A stretch of 52,029 bases of DNA, taken from assembly GCA_937959395.1 (NCBI GenBank), contig CALGLR010000117.1, forward strand, positions 1-52,029, read 5' to 3'. The stretch comes from an uncultured Flavobacteriaceae bacterium (GTDB taxonomy: Bacteria; Bacteroidota; Bacteroidia; Flavobacteriales; Flavobacteriaceae). The position numbers and the translations under genes are program-made. Shown piece after piece: positions 32,712 through 42,129 of this stretch. A model generated the notes under the pieces. It saw only the letters and a list, made by a program, of their open reading frames with translations. It was not told the DNA's origin and made no database searches. Each line of letters opens with the position of its first letter. Within the stretch, counting starts at the first letter, position 1.

Positions 32712-35162
32712 CTAATTGCTTTTTGATTTTGATTTAAACCATTTCTTCATATCATTATAATCTATAAAATAAACGAGTCTAAGGGAAAATGTATTTCCTA
32801 TAGGTTGATCAAATAATTCTTTAGAACTATTAGACCAATCTGATACACCATTATTATTAAAATTAAAGATCCTGTTACGGTATTGTGCTGTTAAAAAACT
32901 ACCTGGAGCAAATTGCCATGAATATGTAAGATTCATATTCCAGGTATTAAAGTTTACATCTGGATCATCTAAATCTATTTTAGTATAATTATCATCAGTA
33001 GTTAAACGCCCATTTTCTTCTAGCTTAAACAATTCATTTTCGTATTCCACAGTAGTCCAATAATAACGAAAATTAAAGCCTAAACCATGATAAGGGGAGA
33101 AGTTATAACTTGCATTAATGGTATTTTCGATAATAATTTGATCGCGCTGTCCGTAAATAATATCATCACCAATAAAATCTACAAAACCGCGGCTTTTCTT
33201 TTCTGTAATGTATTCTAATGCATAACTGAATAGTAATTTATCATTTGGTCTATATCTAGGGCTTAATCTTAAAAAGTATCTTTCATAATCTTTTCGAATG
33301 TCTTCAAAGGTTTTTCTAATACCGATCCTACCATCAAAAGCAATTTTTTTGTTATAATTTGTAGAAATCCAAGCATTAGATCCCATCCAATCTTCTGTAA
33401 TAAAGAAACGTCCATCTACTCTTGGACCAAAATAATCATATTGTTTTCCTGGTCTGATACCAAAATCTCCACCGTAAGCTGTTAAACTTTTTTTTCCTAC
33501 GGCAAAAATATCTCCACTAAATCGATTACCTGCATAAGTGCCGGGCCTAAATAAACGCCTGTACTCTGCATTTAGATTGATTCTAAAATTATTATGCTTT
33601 TTAGTAGGTTCAAAAATTTGGTAAGATGTTCCCACATTAAAATTATTAAAGTTATTCCTAAATTGAAATCCGAGGTCATTTATATCATATTTTTCATCGG
33701 CTAAAGTGTTTTCAAAAAACCAACGGTATTTACCACTGTTTTTTCCAAAACCTAATCGGGTACTTGCTCCAGATTGATCTCCTTCTTCAAGATTAAGGTT
33801 GCTCGTTTTAAGCTCAGCAATTAAACCATGTGTGTTGTTTTTGTTTATTATATTTGCAACTACGGCGGTTACATTGGCATCTCTAAAACTACCACTTCTA
33901 GTCACATTAGTATTAATTAAACTAATAGATGAATTTTTGTTAAACTGTTGATCAAAAACAATAACGTTATAATTAGAAAGGGGCTCAACAATTTCTTTAC
34001 GAATTTCGTTAGTTATTTTGTTTTCTATATTTACTTCAGTTTTTTGAGTAATAGCATTAAAAAAGCCAATACCCAATCCGTTTTTTGTTCGGCCAGAGAT
34101 TTTAACAGCATTTAAGAGGTTAACTTTACTTGGGAAATCTTCAACTAAAGCTTCATCACCTGTTAGTTCAACAAATCCAGTTGGAGCACTTCCTACTCGC
34201 CTTGAAAAGAATAAATCACCTTTGCTAAATAAATCAAGCCCTTCTGTAAAAAACTGTCGTTGTTCTTCAAAGCGTTGTTCGAAAGGGCCTAAGTTTAATT
34301 GTACATTATCAAATCCTGCCTGACTAAAATCTGGAATTAAAGTGGCATCTAAAGTGAAATTCTCAGTGATCCCATATTTTATATCTAAACCAGCATTAAA
34401 ACTAGTATTTGTTTCACTATCAAAATTATCTACAATACCAGATATAAATGGATAGAAACTTAAGCGAGTAGGAGACTCTATATTCTTTAATCCTTTAAGT
34501 TTTGCGTGGTAAAGTCCTTGAATTCCTTTACTGGGATCTATAGGGTTCCAAGTGTATTGCGATCGTAAATTTCTAAAATGACGGTGAAATTGAACACCCC
34601 ATGTTGGGTTCTCTTGTTTTGTAAAACGAAGCGTTCTATATGGAATTTTCATTTCTACAATCCAACCATCTTCTACTATTTTTACAGCACTATCCCATAC
34701 TGCATTCCAACTAAAATCTTCTCCATTAGAAGAAGTAGCAACAGCATCTGCTTGTGTTCCAGATACAAAAACAAAAAATAACGTATCGTTTTGTGCATCA
34801 TTGTTAGGGTTTAAAACCAAAGCAAAGAAATCATTCTGTCCAAAGTCATCACGCTGAGTGATTTGACTCATAATATTTTCAGGTTTATCTTTTAGGTATG
34901 CAGATACGTATATAGCATCGTCATTGTAAGTCATTTTTACAATGGTTTTTTGGTCATCACTAAGGGAATTTCCTACATCTGGCCTAAATTGAATGAAATT
35001 AGTTGCTATTTGGGCATCGTTCCATATGGCATCGTCTAAAACACCATCAATTTTAGGTGAATTATCTGTACGCGCTATGGTATAAACTTTTTTGTTCTGG
35101 GAATTAACTTGTAGACATACTATTACAAGTATAAGAAGACTTATTAATTTTAAGCGAATCAT
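32712..35162 (-). CDS. DUF5916 protein with CBM9-like N-terminal domain
   Basis: An 816-residue secreted or outer-membrane protein. The signal peptide (about 1-22) ends near VNSQN. The N-terminal 200 residues form a CBM9-type carbohydrate-binding fold (IDGVLDDAIWNDAQIA, MKIPYRTLRF, WGVQFHRHFRN). The remainder is beta-rich with aromatic ends (FNAGLDIKYGITENFTLDAT, SLRLVYFIDYND) like an outer-membrane barrel, matching DUF5916. The role is unknown; a ligand-binding domain fused to a barrel is the usual reading. Confidence 0.82.
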   Translation of the reverse strand: MIRLKLISLLILVIVCLQVNSQNKKVYTIARTDNSPKIDGVLDDAIWNDAQIATNFIQFRPDVGNSLSDDQKTIVKMTYNDDAIYVSAYLKDKPENIMSQITQRDDFGQNDFFALVLNPNNDAQNDTLFFVFVSGTQADAVATSSNGEDFSWNAVWDSAVKIVEDGWIVEMKIPYRTLRFTKQENPTWGVQFHRHFRNLRSQYTWNPIDPSKGIQGLYHAKLKGLKNIESPTRLSFYPFISGIVDNFDSETNTSFNAGLDIKYGITENFTLDATLIPDFSQAGFDNVQLNLGPFEQRFEEQRQFFTEGLDLFSKGDLFFSRRVGSAPTGFVELTGDEALVEDFPSKVNLLNAVKISGRTKNGLGIGFFNAITQKTEVNIENKITNEIRKEIVEPLSNYNVIVFDQQFNKNSSISLINTNVTRSGSFRDANVTAVVANIINKNNTHGLIAELKTSNLNLEEGDQSGASTRLGFGKNSGKYRWFFENTLADEKYDINDLGFQFRNNFNNFNVGTSYQIFEPTKKHNNFRINLNAEYRRLFRPGTYAGNRFSGDIFAVGKKSLTAYGGDFGIRPGKQYDYFGPRVDGRFFITEDWMGSNAWISTNYNKKIAFDGRIGIRKTFEDIRKDYERYFLRLSPRYRPNDKLLFSYALEYITEKKSRGFVDFIGDDIIYGQRDQIIIENTINASYNFSPYHGLGFNFRYYWTTVEYENELFKLEENGRLTTDDNYTKIDLDDPDVNFNTWNMNLTYSWQFAPGSFLTAQYRNRIFNFNNNGVSDWSNSSKELFDQPIGNTFSLRLVYFIDYNDMKKWFKSKSKSN

Positions 35163-35236
35163 TTAGTAGTTTTGGTTGCATCAAATATATGAAATATTGT
35201 AATTTAACGAAAATGCATAGTTAGTATTAGCAAAAC

Positions 35237-35244
35237 TAAATTTG
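35237..35244 (+). promoter_or_regulatory. Candidate -7 box for msrA-folE
   Basis: TAAATTTG fits TAnnTTTG, 83 bases before the msrA ATG. No good -33 element is visible at the expected distance. A minus-strand box (TATATTTG, 35182-35189) could serve the divergent DUF5916 gene. Confidence 0.35.
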
Positions 35245-35327
35245 TGATCTACATTTTATCCTAATTAAAAGTTAATAAGTCAATTCGAAGTGTTAAAATC
35301 GATTATTTTAGTAGAATATATAAATTT

Positions 35328-35879
35328 ATGGAGCGTAAAGAATTAGAGATAGCTACATTCGCAAATGGCTGTTTTTGGTGTACAGAAGCGGTGTTTAAAA
35401 GAATAGAAGGTGTTGAAAGTGTGATATCTGGATATACTGGTGGGACTATTAAAAACCCCGCATATAGAGAAATTTGTACCGGTAGAACAGGTCATGCTGA
35501 AGCGATTCAAATACATTATAAGCCTAGTATTGTCTCGTTTAGCGCTTTATTAGAAATATTTTTTGCAACTCATGATCCAACGACATTAAATAGGCAAGGT
35601 CATGATGTTGGCACGCAATATAGATCTGGGGTTTTTTATAATTCTGAAGATCAAAAACAGCAAGCAGAAGATTTCATATCATTGTTAACTGATAAAAAAG
35701 TGTTTAACGCACCCATAGTAACAGAGATTACACCTTTAGTTGTGTTTTATAAAGCTGAAGAAGAACATCATGATTATTATGATAACAATAAAGAACAGCG
35801 CTATTGCCAATTAGTTATTAATCCAAAAATAGACAAGTTAAATACTTATTTTAGCGATAAATTAAAAACAGTAAATTAA
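35328..35879 (+). CDS. msrA: Peptide-methionine (S)-S-oxide reductase
   Basis: Reduces the S-epimer of methionine sulfoxide in proteins using thioredoxin. The catalytic motif is [10 protein letters not shown] (FANGCFWC), with the partner pattern [25 protein letters not shown] and the C-terminal EEEHHDYY. It has 183 residues, typical of a stand-alone MsrA; no MsrB domain is fused. folE follows after two bases, so the two are co-transcribed. Confidence 0.96.
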   Translation: MERKELEIATFANGCFWCTEAVFKRIEGVESVISGYTGGTIKNPAYREICTGRTGHAEAIQIHYKPSIVSFSALLEIFFATHDPTTLNRQGHDVGTQYRSGVFYNSEDQKQQAEDFISLLTDKKVFNAPIVTEITPLVVFYKAEEEHHDYYDNNKEQRYCQLVINPKIDKLNTYFSDKLKTVN

Positions 35880-35881
35880 AC

Positions 35882-36478
35882 ATGCCGTATAAGCAATTTG
35901 AAGAGTATAATATGAAAGTAACTGATGATGTTAGAGATCGTTACAAGAGTATAATTGAAGAGTTAGGTGAAGACACAAAAAGAGAAGGTTTATTAAAAAC
36001 ACCTGAACGAGCAGCTAAAGCAATGCAGTTTTTAACACAAGGTTATGAACAAGATGCTGCAGCAATTTTAAAGGGAGCTATGTTTAAAGAGTCTTACAAT
36101 GAAATGGTAATTGTTAAGGATATCGAACTGTATTCGCTTTGTGAGCACCATATTTTGCCATTTTTTGGAAAAGCACATATTGCTTATATCCCTAATGGTC
36201 ATATTGTTGGGCTTTCAAAAATACCTAGAATTGTAGATGTTTTTGCAAGACGTTTACAAGTTCAAGAGCGTTTAACAAAGCAAATTTTAGAATGCATAAA
36301 TAATACATTACAACCCGAAGGCGTTGCTGTGGTTATTGAAGCATCTCACATGTGTATGATGATGAGAGGTGTACAAAAGCAGAATTCGACAACGACAACA
36401 TCAGGATTTAGAGGTGCTTTTGAAAATATTGAAACGAGAACAGAATTCCTTAAATTAATTAGCTCAAACTTATCTTAA
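35882..36478 (+). CDS. folE: GTP cyclohydrolase I
   Basis: First enzyme of tetrahydrofolate synthesis (GTP to 7,8-dihydroneopterin triphosphate). The zinc ligands are the Cys and His of SLCEHH and the later Cys in [24 protein letters not shown]-like [14 protein letters not shown] and [23 protein letters not shown] are also present. It has 198 residues. I use the ATG at 35882 ([10 protein letters not shown]), the usual Flavobacteriaceae N-terminus; a second ATG lies ten codons on. Confidence 0.96.
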   Translation: MPYKQFEEYNMKVTDDVRDRYKSIIEELGEDTKREGLLKTPERAAKAMQFLTQGYEQDAAAILKGAMFKESYNEMVIVKDIELYSLCEHHILPFFGKAHIAYIPNGHIVGLSKIPRIVDVFARRLQVQERLTKQILECINNTLQPEGVAVVIEASHMCMMMRGVQKQNSTTTTSGFRGAFENIETRTEFLKLISSNLS

Positions 36479-36553
36479 AATAAGTAAAACGGGACACTAT
36501 GTATTTTGGAACGCTATTTGCTTTATAATTAGTACAATTATAAATTTTTACAA

Positions 36554-36856
36554 ATGAATTTTGACAATACAAACAAATACAATAAACTGGCTCTAGGACT
36601 CATCTTTGATGCTTTAGGCTATGTAAGCTTCATACTCCCTGGAATTGGTGAATTTGGAGATATATTTTGGGCCCCAGCTTCAGCTTATTTAATGACAAAA
36701 CTATATAAAGGGAAAACAGGAAAAATAGCAGCTGGAGTATCTTTTATTGAAGAAATAATGCCTGGACTAGATATTATCCCAACATTTACTCTTATGTGGT
36801 TATATACTTATGTCTTTAAAACCAGTAAACAAGAAACGATTATTAATGTAGACTAA
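36554..36856 (+). CDS. Small conserved membrane protein
   Basis: A 100-residue protein with two or three hydrophobic segments: LALGLIFDALGYVSFILPGIG (about 12-32), a central AASAYLM-type stretch and TFTLMWLYTYVF (about 76-90). A conserved-looking FGDIFWAPASAYLM and EEIMPGLDIIPTFTLM suggest a family shared among Flavobacteriaceae, but I cannot name it. Function unknown. Confidence 0.6.
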   Translation: MNFDNTNKYNKLALGLIFDALGYVSFILPGIGEFGDIFWAPASAYLMTKLYKGKTGKIAAGVSFIEEIMPGLDIIPTFTLMWLYTYVFKTSKQETIINVD

Positions 36857-36886
36857 CTTACTAGTTAACATTTATTCAAATTATAA

Positions 36887-36912
36887 AAGCAGCTCTTCTT
36901 AAAGAGCTGCTT
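36887..36912. terminator. Hairpin after the small membrane gene
   Basis: AAGCAGCTCTT/AAGAGCTGCTT with a 4-base loop. It lacks a T-run, so it may be a bidirectional or weak terminator. Confidence 0.45.
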
Positions 36913-36917
36913 AAACT

Positions 36918-37129
36918 ATACCAATCATGACTTAAAACAAGCCCTATAATTTGTTTCTATATTGCTCATATTTCAACATAAAATAAAAACGTAACTAAGG
37001 CTATGTTTATATTTTAGTTCACGCCTTTTATATTTTATATTAAAGAGTTCATGAATCTTCGATTTCTATTTCATCTGAACAACATATAATTCAAATTAAT
37101 AATGTCTCATTTTAAATCATAATTGGTAT
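36918..37129 (-). repeat. MITE-like element, copy B
   Basis: An element of about 212 bp with imperfect terminal inverted repeats: ATACCAATCATGACTTAAAA at the left and the reverse complement of ATACCAATTATGATTTAAAA at the right. On the minus strand the middle (AAACATAGCCTTAGTTACGT) matches the middle of the element at 39319-39481 (AAACATAGCAGTAGCTACGT). It is non-coding and contains no transposase. It fills the gap between the small membrane gene and the 701-residue gene. Confidence 0.7.
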
Positions 37130-37163
37130 TACACACTTACACAATACTTATTTTAAAGAAATT

Positions 37164-39269
37164 CTAACCAAGACATACTGTAATGTGCCTGTCTGAATGC
37201 ATTCCTTTGGTAACACTATTCCAAATTGTTTTTTGTACAGCTCTTAAATGTATCGCCCCACAATTTTGATTAGCATCGGTATCTATTTCAAAAGTACCGG
37301 CTCCATTGTTTGTTCCAGATTGGTCTAAACCACTTATTTTATTATAAGTTCCTAAAGCACCAATAGTTATCGCATAATTCTCTAAATAATTATCGGATAC
37401 AGTAAATTGACCTTTAATCGTATCTCCTTTAGTGTAATGCGTACAATTCCCACCATCATCAATAGACATCGTCACTTTTGGCATAGTACTATCCATTTGA
37501 ATAACTTGACTGTCTTGCGTACCATTTGCATGCTCAATAGTTACCCTTATTTTATCATTAGTTCCTGGTGAGAAACGTGCCAATATACTGCTAATGTTTT
37601 TGGTATATGGTTGGTATTCATACTCATTAGCTGCATTTGCAGTAACTTTAGTTGTAATTACACTCCCGCCACTATAACCTATAACAAAAAGATCATCATT
37701 TAAGTAGTAGCTTCCATTGGTTGCTAAATTCGTGATTTTTACTTTGTAAGTCATACCATCATAAGGAGCAGAAACACCTTGAACTACAATTCTACCAGCA
37801 AACGGACTATTATTGAATGTAGGCGTTTGATTGAATTCAAATTTAGCACCAGGTACTGTTAAACCAGTACTATTATTAATATTATTTGTTGCAATTCCGC
37901 CTACAGTAATTAATTTTGGACGGTTTCCAAATACAACTATTCGTGGCTTAATTTGTATGTAAGATTCTACAACATTACCCCAATTAGAACAGTTCATTCC
38001 AGTTGGTGGTGTATTCCAAGATAATATAGCTCTTACTTTAAGTACTTGCGGACGTGTACATTTCTTTTTGTATTTTGAAAAATCATGCGGCAACACTACA
38101 GAATAGGTGAGTCCGTCAGCAGGAATTTCTTTAATATCATGCACTTCTACAAATGTAGTTCCGGCATGTTTCCATTTACAAGTTGAATCATTTTGAATCC
38201 AGAATGACACATATTCTTTACTTCCTTTTTTACATAAATCACCACTATAACCTGATGCTTTTTTCACTCGAAGTGTGCCTACTAATGCTTCTTGATTATA
38301 ATCTGCTCCAACACATTCTAGCTCCTCATATTTGGTATTACATTCTTGCTTGTTTAGTATTGACAGACTATCTACAACAGAAAGTTTTTTAGAAGCGAAC
38401 AAATTGGTGATATTTTTTAGAATGGCCCCGCTGGTAGTCGCTTCAGCCTCTTTTAATAATTTATAACCAAATCGATGTGGTTCTATTTTTGCTTTTTTAT
38501 AAATATCTGCTAATTCTAAAAAGTCAACTTTTTTAGGTACAATTTCATTTTTAGCGGTATTTAACAGGTTTTTACCATCAGGAAAAGTATCTGCAATGTT
38601 TGCTAATGATGCATTAGGGTTTAGTGTCGCAGTTTCTATAAGATCTCCTATAGATGGAATAGGTAAAACCGAAACATTTGGAAGTATAGGGAGGATTGGG
38701 AAAATAAACTTAAATGGTGCAATTTGAATGGTCTCATCTTTAGTATCACTCCAAATATAAGTCCCTATTGTTTGGTTAGGATCATTTGCTGCTGGAATAG
38801 AATTCCAAGATAAAATAGCTCTAACTTTTGGTAGGTTTGCTTTAGTACAATGTAAACGTTTTGGATTAATTTTTAATCGTACAACATAATCTATAGGCTT
38901 TTCATTTTTTTGACTACAATCTTTTTTAGTTGGGATATCATGAACATTTAATGCTGTAAATCCCATGTCTTGCCATCCGCTACCATCTTGATAATCTAAA
39001 TAAAAACGAACATATTCTAAAGAGCCATTGCTACATAAACTTCCGGAGTAGCCAGTGGCTCTTTTTATTTTTACAGTTGCAGTAAGTTCTTTAAATGCTG
39101 GGTTATAACCTACGCAACCCAGTGATTCAAAACTTGTGTTTCCTTTACTTTGAAAAAAACTTAAAGCAGTTTTCATTTTTAGTTTAGGAAAATCTTTTTC
39201 TCCCACAGCTAAGAAAGAGTTAAACTCTTGTCTTGCCGTCATTAATTGTTTTTCATTTAATTTTGGCAT
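37164..39269 (-). CDS. Protein with duplicated cysteine-containing domain
   Basis: A 701-residue protein without a signal peptide. Two homologous modules lie at about residues 46-180 and 310-440: each has E-x-L-x-C-V-G, a KIKRATGYSGSLC-like or RVKKASGYSGDLC line, GS-x-EYV with an aromatic, W then VHDI, VRAILSWN, and a terminal YI. The C-terminal third (from about 470) is beta-rich and repeat-like (NGTQDSQVIQMDSTMPKVTM, ending HSDRHITVCLG). No enzyme motif is seen. A binding or adhesion role is possible, but I assign none. It is bracketed by the two MITE-like elements. Confidence 0.75.
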   Translation of the reverse strand: MPKLNEKQLMTARQEFNSFLAVGEKDFPKLKMKTALSFFQSKGNTSFESLGCVGYNPAFKELTATVKIKRATGYSGSLCSNGSLEYVRFYLDYQDGSGWQDMGFTALNVHDIPTKKDCSQKNEKPIDYVVRLKINPKRLHCTKANLPKVRAILSWNSIPAANDPNQTIGTYIWSDTKDETIQIAPFKFIFPILPILPNVSVLPIPSIGDLIETATLNPNASLANIADTFPDGKNLLNTAKNEIVPKKVDFLELADIYKKAKIEPHRFGYKLLKEAEATTSGAILKNITNLFASKKLSVVDSLSILNKQECNTKYEELECVGADYNQEALVGTLRVKKASGYSGDLCKKGSKEYVSFWIQNDSTCKWKHAGTTFVEVHDIKEIPADGLTYSVVLPHDFSKYKKKCTRPQVLKVRAILSWNTPPTGMNCSNWGNVVESYIQIKPRIVVFGNRPKLITVGGIATNNINNSTGLTVPGAKFEFNQTPTFNNSPFAGRIVVQGVSAPYDGMTYKVKITNLATNGSYYLNDDLFVIGYSGGSVITTKVTANAANEYEYQPYTKNISSILARFSPGTNDKIRVTIEHANGTQDSQVIQMDSTMPKVTMSIDDGGNCTHYTKGDTIKGQFTVSDNYLENYAITIGALGTYNKISGLDQSGTNNGAGTFEIDTDANQNCGAIHLRAVQKTIWNSVTKGMHSDRHITVCLG

Positions 39270-39318
39270 GATTTCTATATCATTAATAATTATACCTACA
39301 CTTTTTTCGGCATTAGTT

Positions 39319-39481
39319 ATACCATTTTAACTTTGAAATCATGTTTTTATAAATTGAATTATTTTTTGAGGTATTCAAGATAAAAAATCGAAACATAGCA
39401 GTAGCTACGTTGCTGTTTTTTAACGAAGAATAGACAAAAAAGAAACTATTTTTAAGCGTAATTTCGAAGTTAAAATGGTAT
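39319..39481 (+). repeat. MITE-like element, copy C
   Basis: An element of about 163 bp with terminal inverted repeats: left ATACCATTTTAACTTTGAAA, right reverse complement ATACCATTTTAACTTCGAAA (one mismatch in 20). The core holds AAACATAGCAGTAGCTACGT and TTTTTTAACGAAGAA. It lies upstream of the 701-residue gene and has no ORF. Confidence 0.8.
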
Positions 39482-39655
39482 TATAAATGCGAATGACTTT
39501 TCGGTTTCCGTCATGCTATTAATAATCGGTACAAAATTGAAAAAAAGAAGTGTATAAAAACAGAGGGGTTTTACTAATTAGGAAGAAGATTTTTCCTTTA
39601 GCTAAAAAGGTGTTTTTCCTGTTTTAAGACGTGAAAAGGGAATGGTTAAATCATG

Positions 39656-40465
39656 TTACCAAGGCACTACAAAGCATTTCGTTAGTTCTCCATTAGGATA
39701 TTTTAGCCATAATAAAGGCGCATATTCTTCAGCTTCATATATTTTTAATTGTGGGAGTATTTTTTCGTAGGTTAACCAATTTACGTGCGGAGAAACATCT
39801 AATAGCCAATCGGTTTTTCTGGGTTTGTAAAATTTACAATCTTTAAATTTTGGAAGCTCTAAGTAATTAAAATAAAAACCATAAACACAATCTGGGTTTA
39901 GTTCTTTTAATTTAATAGTAATACCAAAAGGAACAAATAATTGCGCTTTAAAATAGATATACTGATCAAAATTGTTTGCGGAAAGATTTAATTCATCTAA
40001 TAAAGGCTTGGTTTCTTTGGCATATAAAAGGGGGAGCTGTTTGTTTTTTAGTTTTGCTAATTTCTTATTTAATGTATCTCTGCGCATGGGGCCAGTACAT
40101 TGGTCTATTTCTGAGCCATCTATATTGGGGTCTATTAAATAGTATTTAAATTGAATTTCTAAATGGATAGGAGTTTCTTTCTTTAATAACAAACAGTCAA
40201 GCTCTCCAATAGTATGTTTGTTTTCTTTGACTTGATAATTTTCAATTAAAATTTTTATTTCAGGATTTTGTTTCAATTCTTCAGATACAAAACGCTCAAC
40301 TCGAAGGCCTAATCTAATTCTAGGATTAATTTCAATATTAAAAATAATAGTCCGGTTTGGAGTCTCAGTATACGGTTTTAATCCGTTAATAGGAGATTTA
40401 AAGAGGTGCGGTGTATTAGAAAAGCCACTAAATTGTGCTTGTAAATCTTCGGAAAGCTCTGTCAT
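39656..40465 (-). CDS. DUF1853 family protein
   Basis: A 269-residue protein from the ATG at 40465 (MTELSEDLQAQFSGF). It contains ENKHTIGELDCLLLKKETPI followed by HLEIQFKYYL: the acidic residues and E-x-Q/K arrangement (GELDxLL...HLEIQ.KYY) recall the PD-(D/E)xK nuclease fold that DUF1853 is thought to adopt. An in-frame ATG at 40504 would add 13 residues. The 5' end is divergent from the helicase. Function is not proven. Confidence 0.75.
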   Translation of the reverse strand: MTELSEDLQAQFSGFSNTPHLFKSPINGLKPYTETPNRTIIFNIEINPRIRLGLRVERFVSEELKQNPEIKILIENYQVKENKHTIGELDCLLLKKETPIHLEIQFKYYLIDPNIDGSEIDQCTGPMRRDTLNKKLAKLKNKQLPLLYAKETKPLLDELNLSANNFDQYIYFKAQLFVPFGITIKLKELNPDCVYGFYFNYLELPKFKDCKFYKPRKTDWLLDVSPHVNWLTYEKILPQLKIYEAEEYAPLLWLKYPNGELTKCFVVPW

Positions 40466-40528
40466 AGAGCCATTAAAAATACGAATATTTTTTTTTAAAA
40501 ACATTTTCCGTATCCCTTTAATTCGTTG

Positions 40529-40536
40529 TACTTTTG
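40529..40536 (+). promoter_or_regulatory. Candidate -7 box for the helicase gene
   Basis: TACTTTTG fits TAnnTTTG, 23 bases upstream of the helicase ATG. No clear -33 TTG is present at the expected distance. Confidence 0.4.
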
Positions 40537-40559
40537 TATTTGTTGAAAACTCAAATTTA

Positions 40560-42116
40560 ATGGCATTTACCGATTTAGAACTCGAAGAACAAAAAGAAGG
40601 CAAAAGTTTATATAGTTATCAAAAAGGTGCGATAGATAAGATTTTTAAATGCTTTGAAGAAGCAAAAGAAGATTATCATTTATTATATCAATTACCTACT
40701 GGTGGCGGTAAAACGGTTATTTTCTCTGAAATTGTTAGACAATACCTAAAACATCATAAAAAACATGTTTTAGTAATGACTCACCGTATAGAACTATGTA
40801 AGCAAACCTCTAATATGCTTACCGAATTTGGTGTAACGAATAAGATTGTTGACTCTAAAGCAGACTTAAGCGATCAAAACGATTTTAATTGTTTTGTTGC
40901 AATGGTTGAAACACTAAACAATAGATTAAACGATAATAAGCTAGACATCTCAGATATTGGTTTGGTAATTATTGATGAAGCACACTATAATTCTTTCACT
41001 AAACTATTCAAATTTTTCGAAAAATCTTTCATTTTAGGAGTTACTGCTACACCTTTAAGTAGTAATATTAACTTACCAATGAAAGACAATTATGATGAAT
41101 TAATTGTTGGTGAAACGATACAATCATTAATAGAAAATGAATTCTTAGCACGTGCAGAGATTTATTCTTATAATGTTGGATTAACCTCTTTAATTGTTGG
41201 TGCTAATGGAGATTATACTGTAAAATCTTCAGAAGATTTGTATACCAATACTGACATGTTAACCAAGCTTATTCAATCTTATGAAGAGCGTTGTAAAAAT
41301 AGGAAAACATTAATTTTTAATAATGGTATTAATACCTCATTACATGTATATGATACGTTTAGAAGAGCAGGTTATCCAATAGCACATTTAGATAATAATA
41401 ATAGTAAAAAAGAACGTGTAGCCATTTTAAAATGGTTTAAAGAAACTCCAGATGCGATATTAACATCGGTAAGTATATTAACCACAGGATTTGATGAGCC
41501 TACGGTAGATTGTATTATTTTAAATAGAGCAACAAAATCATTGACTCTATATTATCAAATGATTGGTCGTGGTTCGCGTATATTAAAAAGTAAATCGAAA
41601 TTTACTGTAATTGATTTAGGGAATAACTTACATCGTTTTGGACCTTGGGGAAGTGATTTAGATTGGCATAAAATATTTAGGTCGCCTAATTTCTATTTAG
41701 ATGGTATTTTAAGTGATGAAGAGCTGGAAAACAACTTTAGGTATGAAATGCCTGACGAGCTTAGAGAGCAGTTTTCTAAATCTAATAATGTTTATTTTGA
41801 TATTAAAAAAACGTATATAGATTCTATAAGATCTGGTGAATCTTCAAAAGTAGTTTTAGAACGTTCTATAGCGCATCATGCATTAATTTGTGCTGAAAAC
41901 AGCGAAGATCTTTGGGATGCTTTAGCTTTAGCAAAATTATTAGGTGATGATATCGATTATCGTATTCAGCGTTATACAAAATGTATTAGTAAAAGCACAT
42001 TTAACTTTGTAGAGTGGCTAAAAGATGATTATCGTAAAAAACTAAACGCAAATTTAAGAAGCAATTTTGATGAAATTTATGAAAGTATTCATGGTCATCC
42101 GCCAGTAGAAGAATAA
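40560..42116 (+). CDS. SF2 DEAD/DEAH-box helicase
   Basis: A 518-residue ATP-dependent helicase. Motif I is LPTGGGKTVIFSEI, motif II DEAH (VIIDEAHYNS), motif III TATPLS, and the second RecA domain has VSILTTGFDEPTVD (motif V) and YYQMIGRGSRILKSK (motif VI, with its Arg). The Q-motif-like YQKGAIDKI precedes motif I. It resembles restriction-subunit-type (ResIII) helicases, but no nuclease domain or methylase is fused. The RlmI-like gene starts 13 bases later, so the two are likely co-transcribed; it is divergent from DUF1853. The biological substrate is unknown. Confidence 0.88.
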   Translation: MAFTDLELEEQKEGKSLYSYQKGAIDKIFKCFEEAKEDYHLLYQLPTGGGKTVIFSEIVRQYLKHHKKHVLVMTHRIELCKQTSNMLTEFGVTNKIVDSKADLSDQNDFNCFVAMVETLNNRLNDNKLDISDIGLVIIDEAHYNSFTKLFKFFEKSFILGVTATPLSSNINLPMKDNYDELIVGETIQSLIENEFLARAEIYSYNVGLTSLIVGANGDYTVKSSEDLYTNTDMLTKLIQSYEERCKNRKTLIFNNGINTSLHVYDTFRRAGYPIAHLDNNNSKKERVAILKWFKETPDAILTSVSILTTGFDEPTVDCIILNRATKSLTLYYQMIGRGSRILKSKSKFTVIDLGNNLHRFGPWGSDLDWHKIFRSPNFYLDGILSDEELENNFRYEMPDELREQFSKSNNVYFDIKKTYIDSIRSGESSKVVLERSIAHHALICAENSEDLWDALALAKLLGDDIDYRIQRYTKCISKSTFNFVEWLKDDYRKKLNANLRSNFDEIYESIHGHPPVEE

Positions 42117-42129
42117 TACAAATACATAA

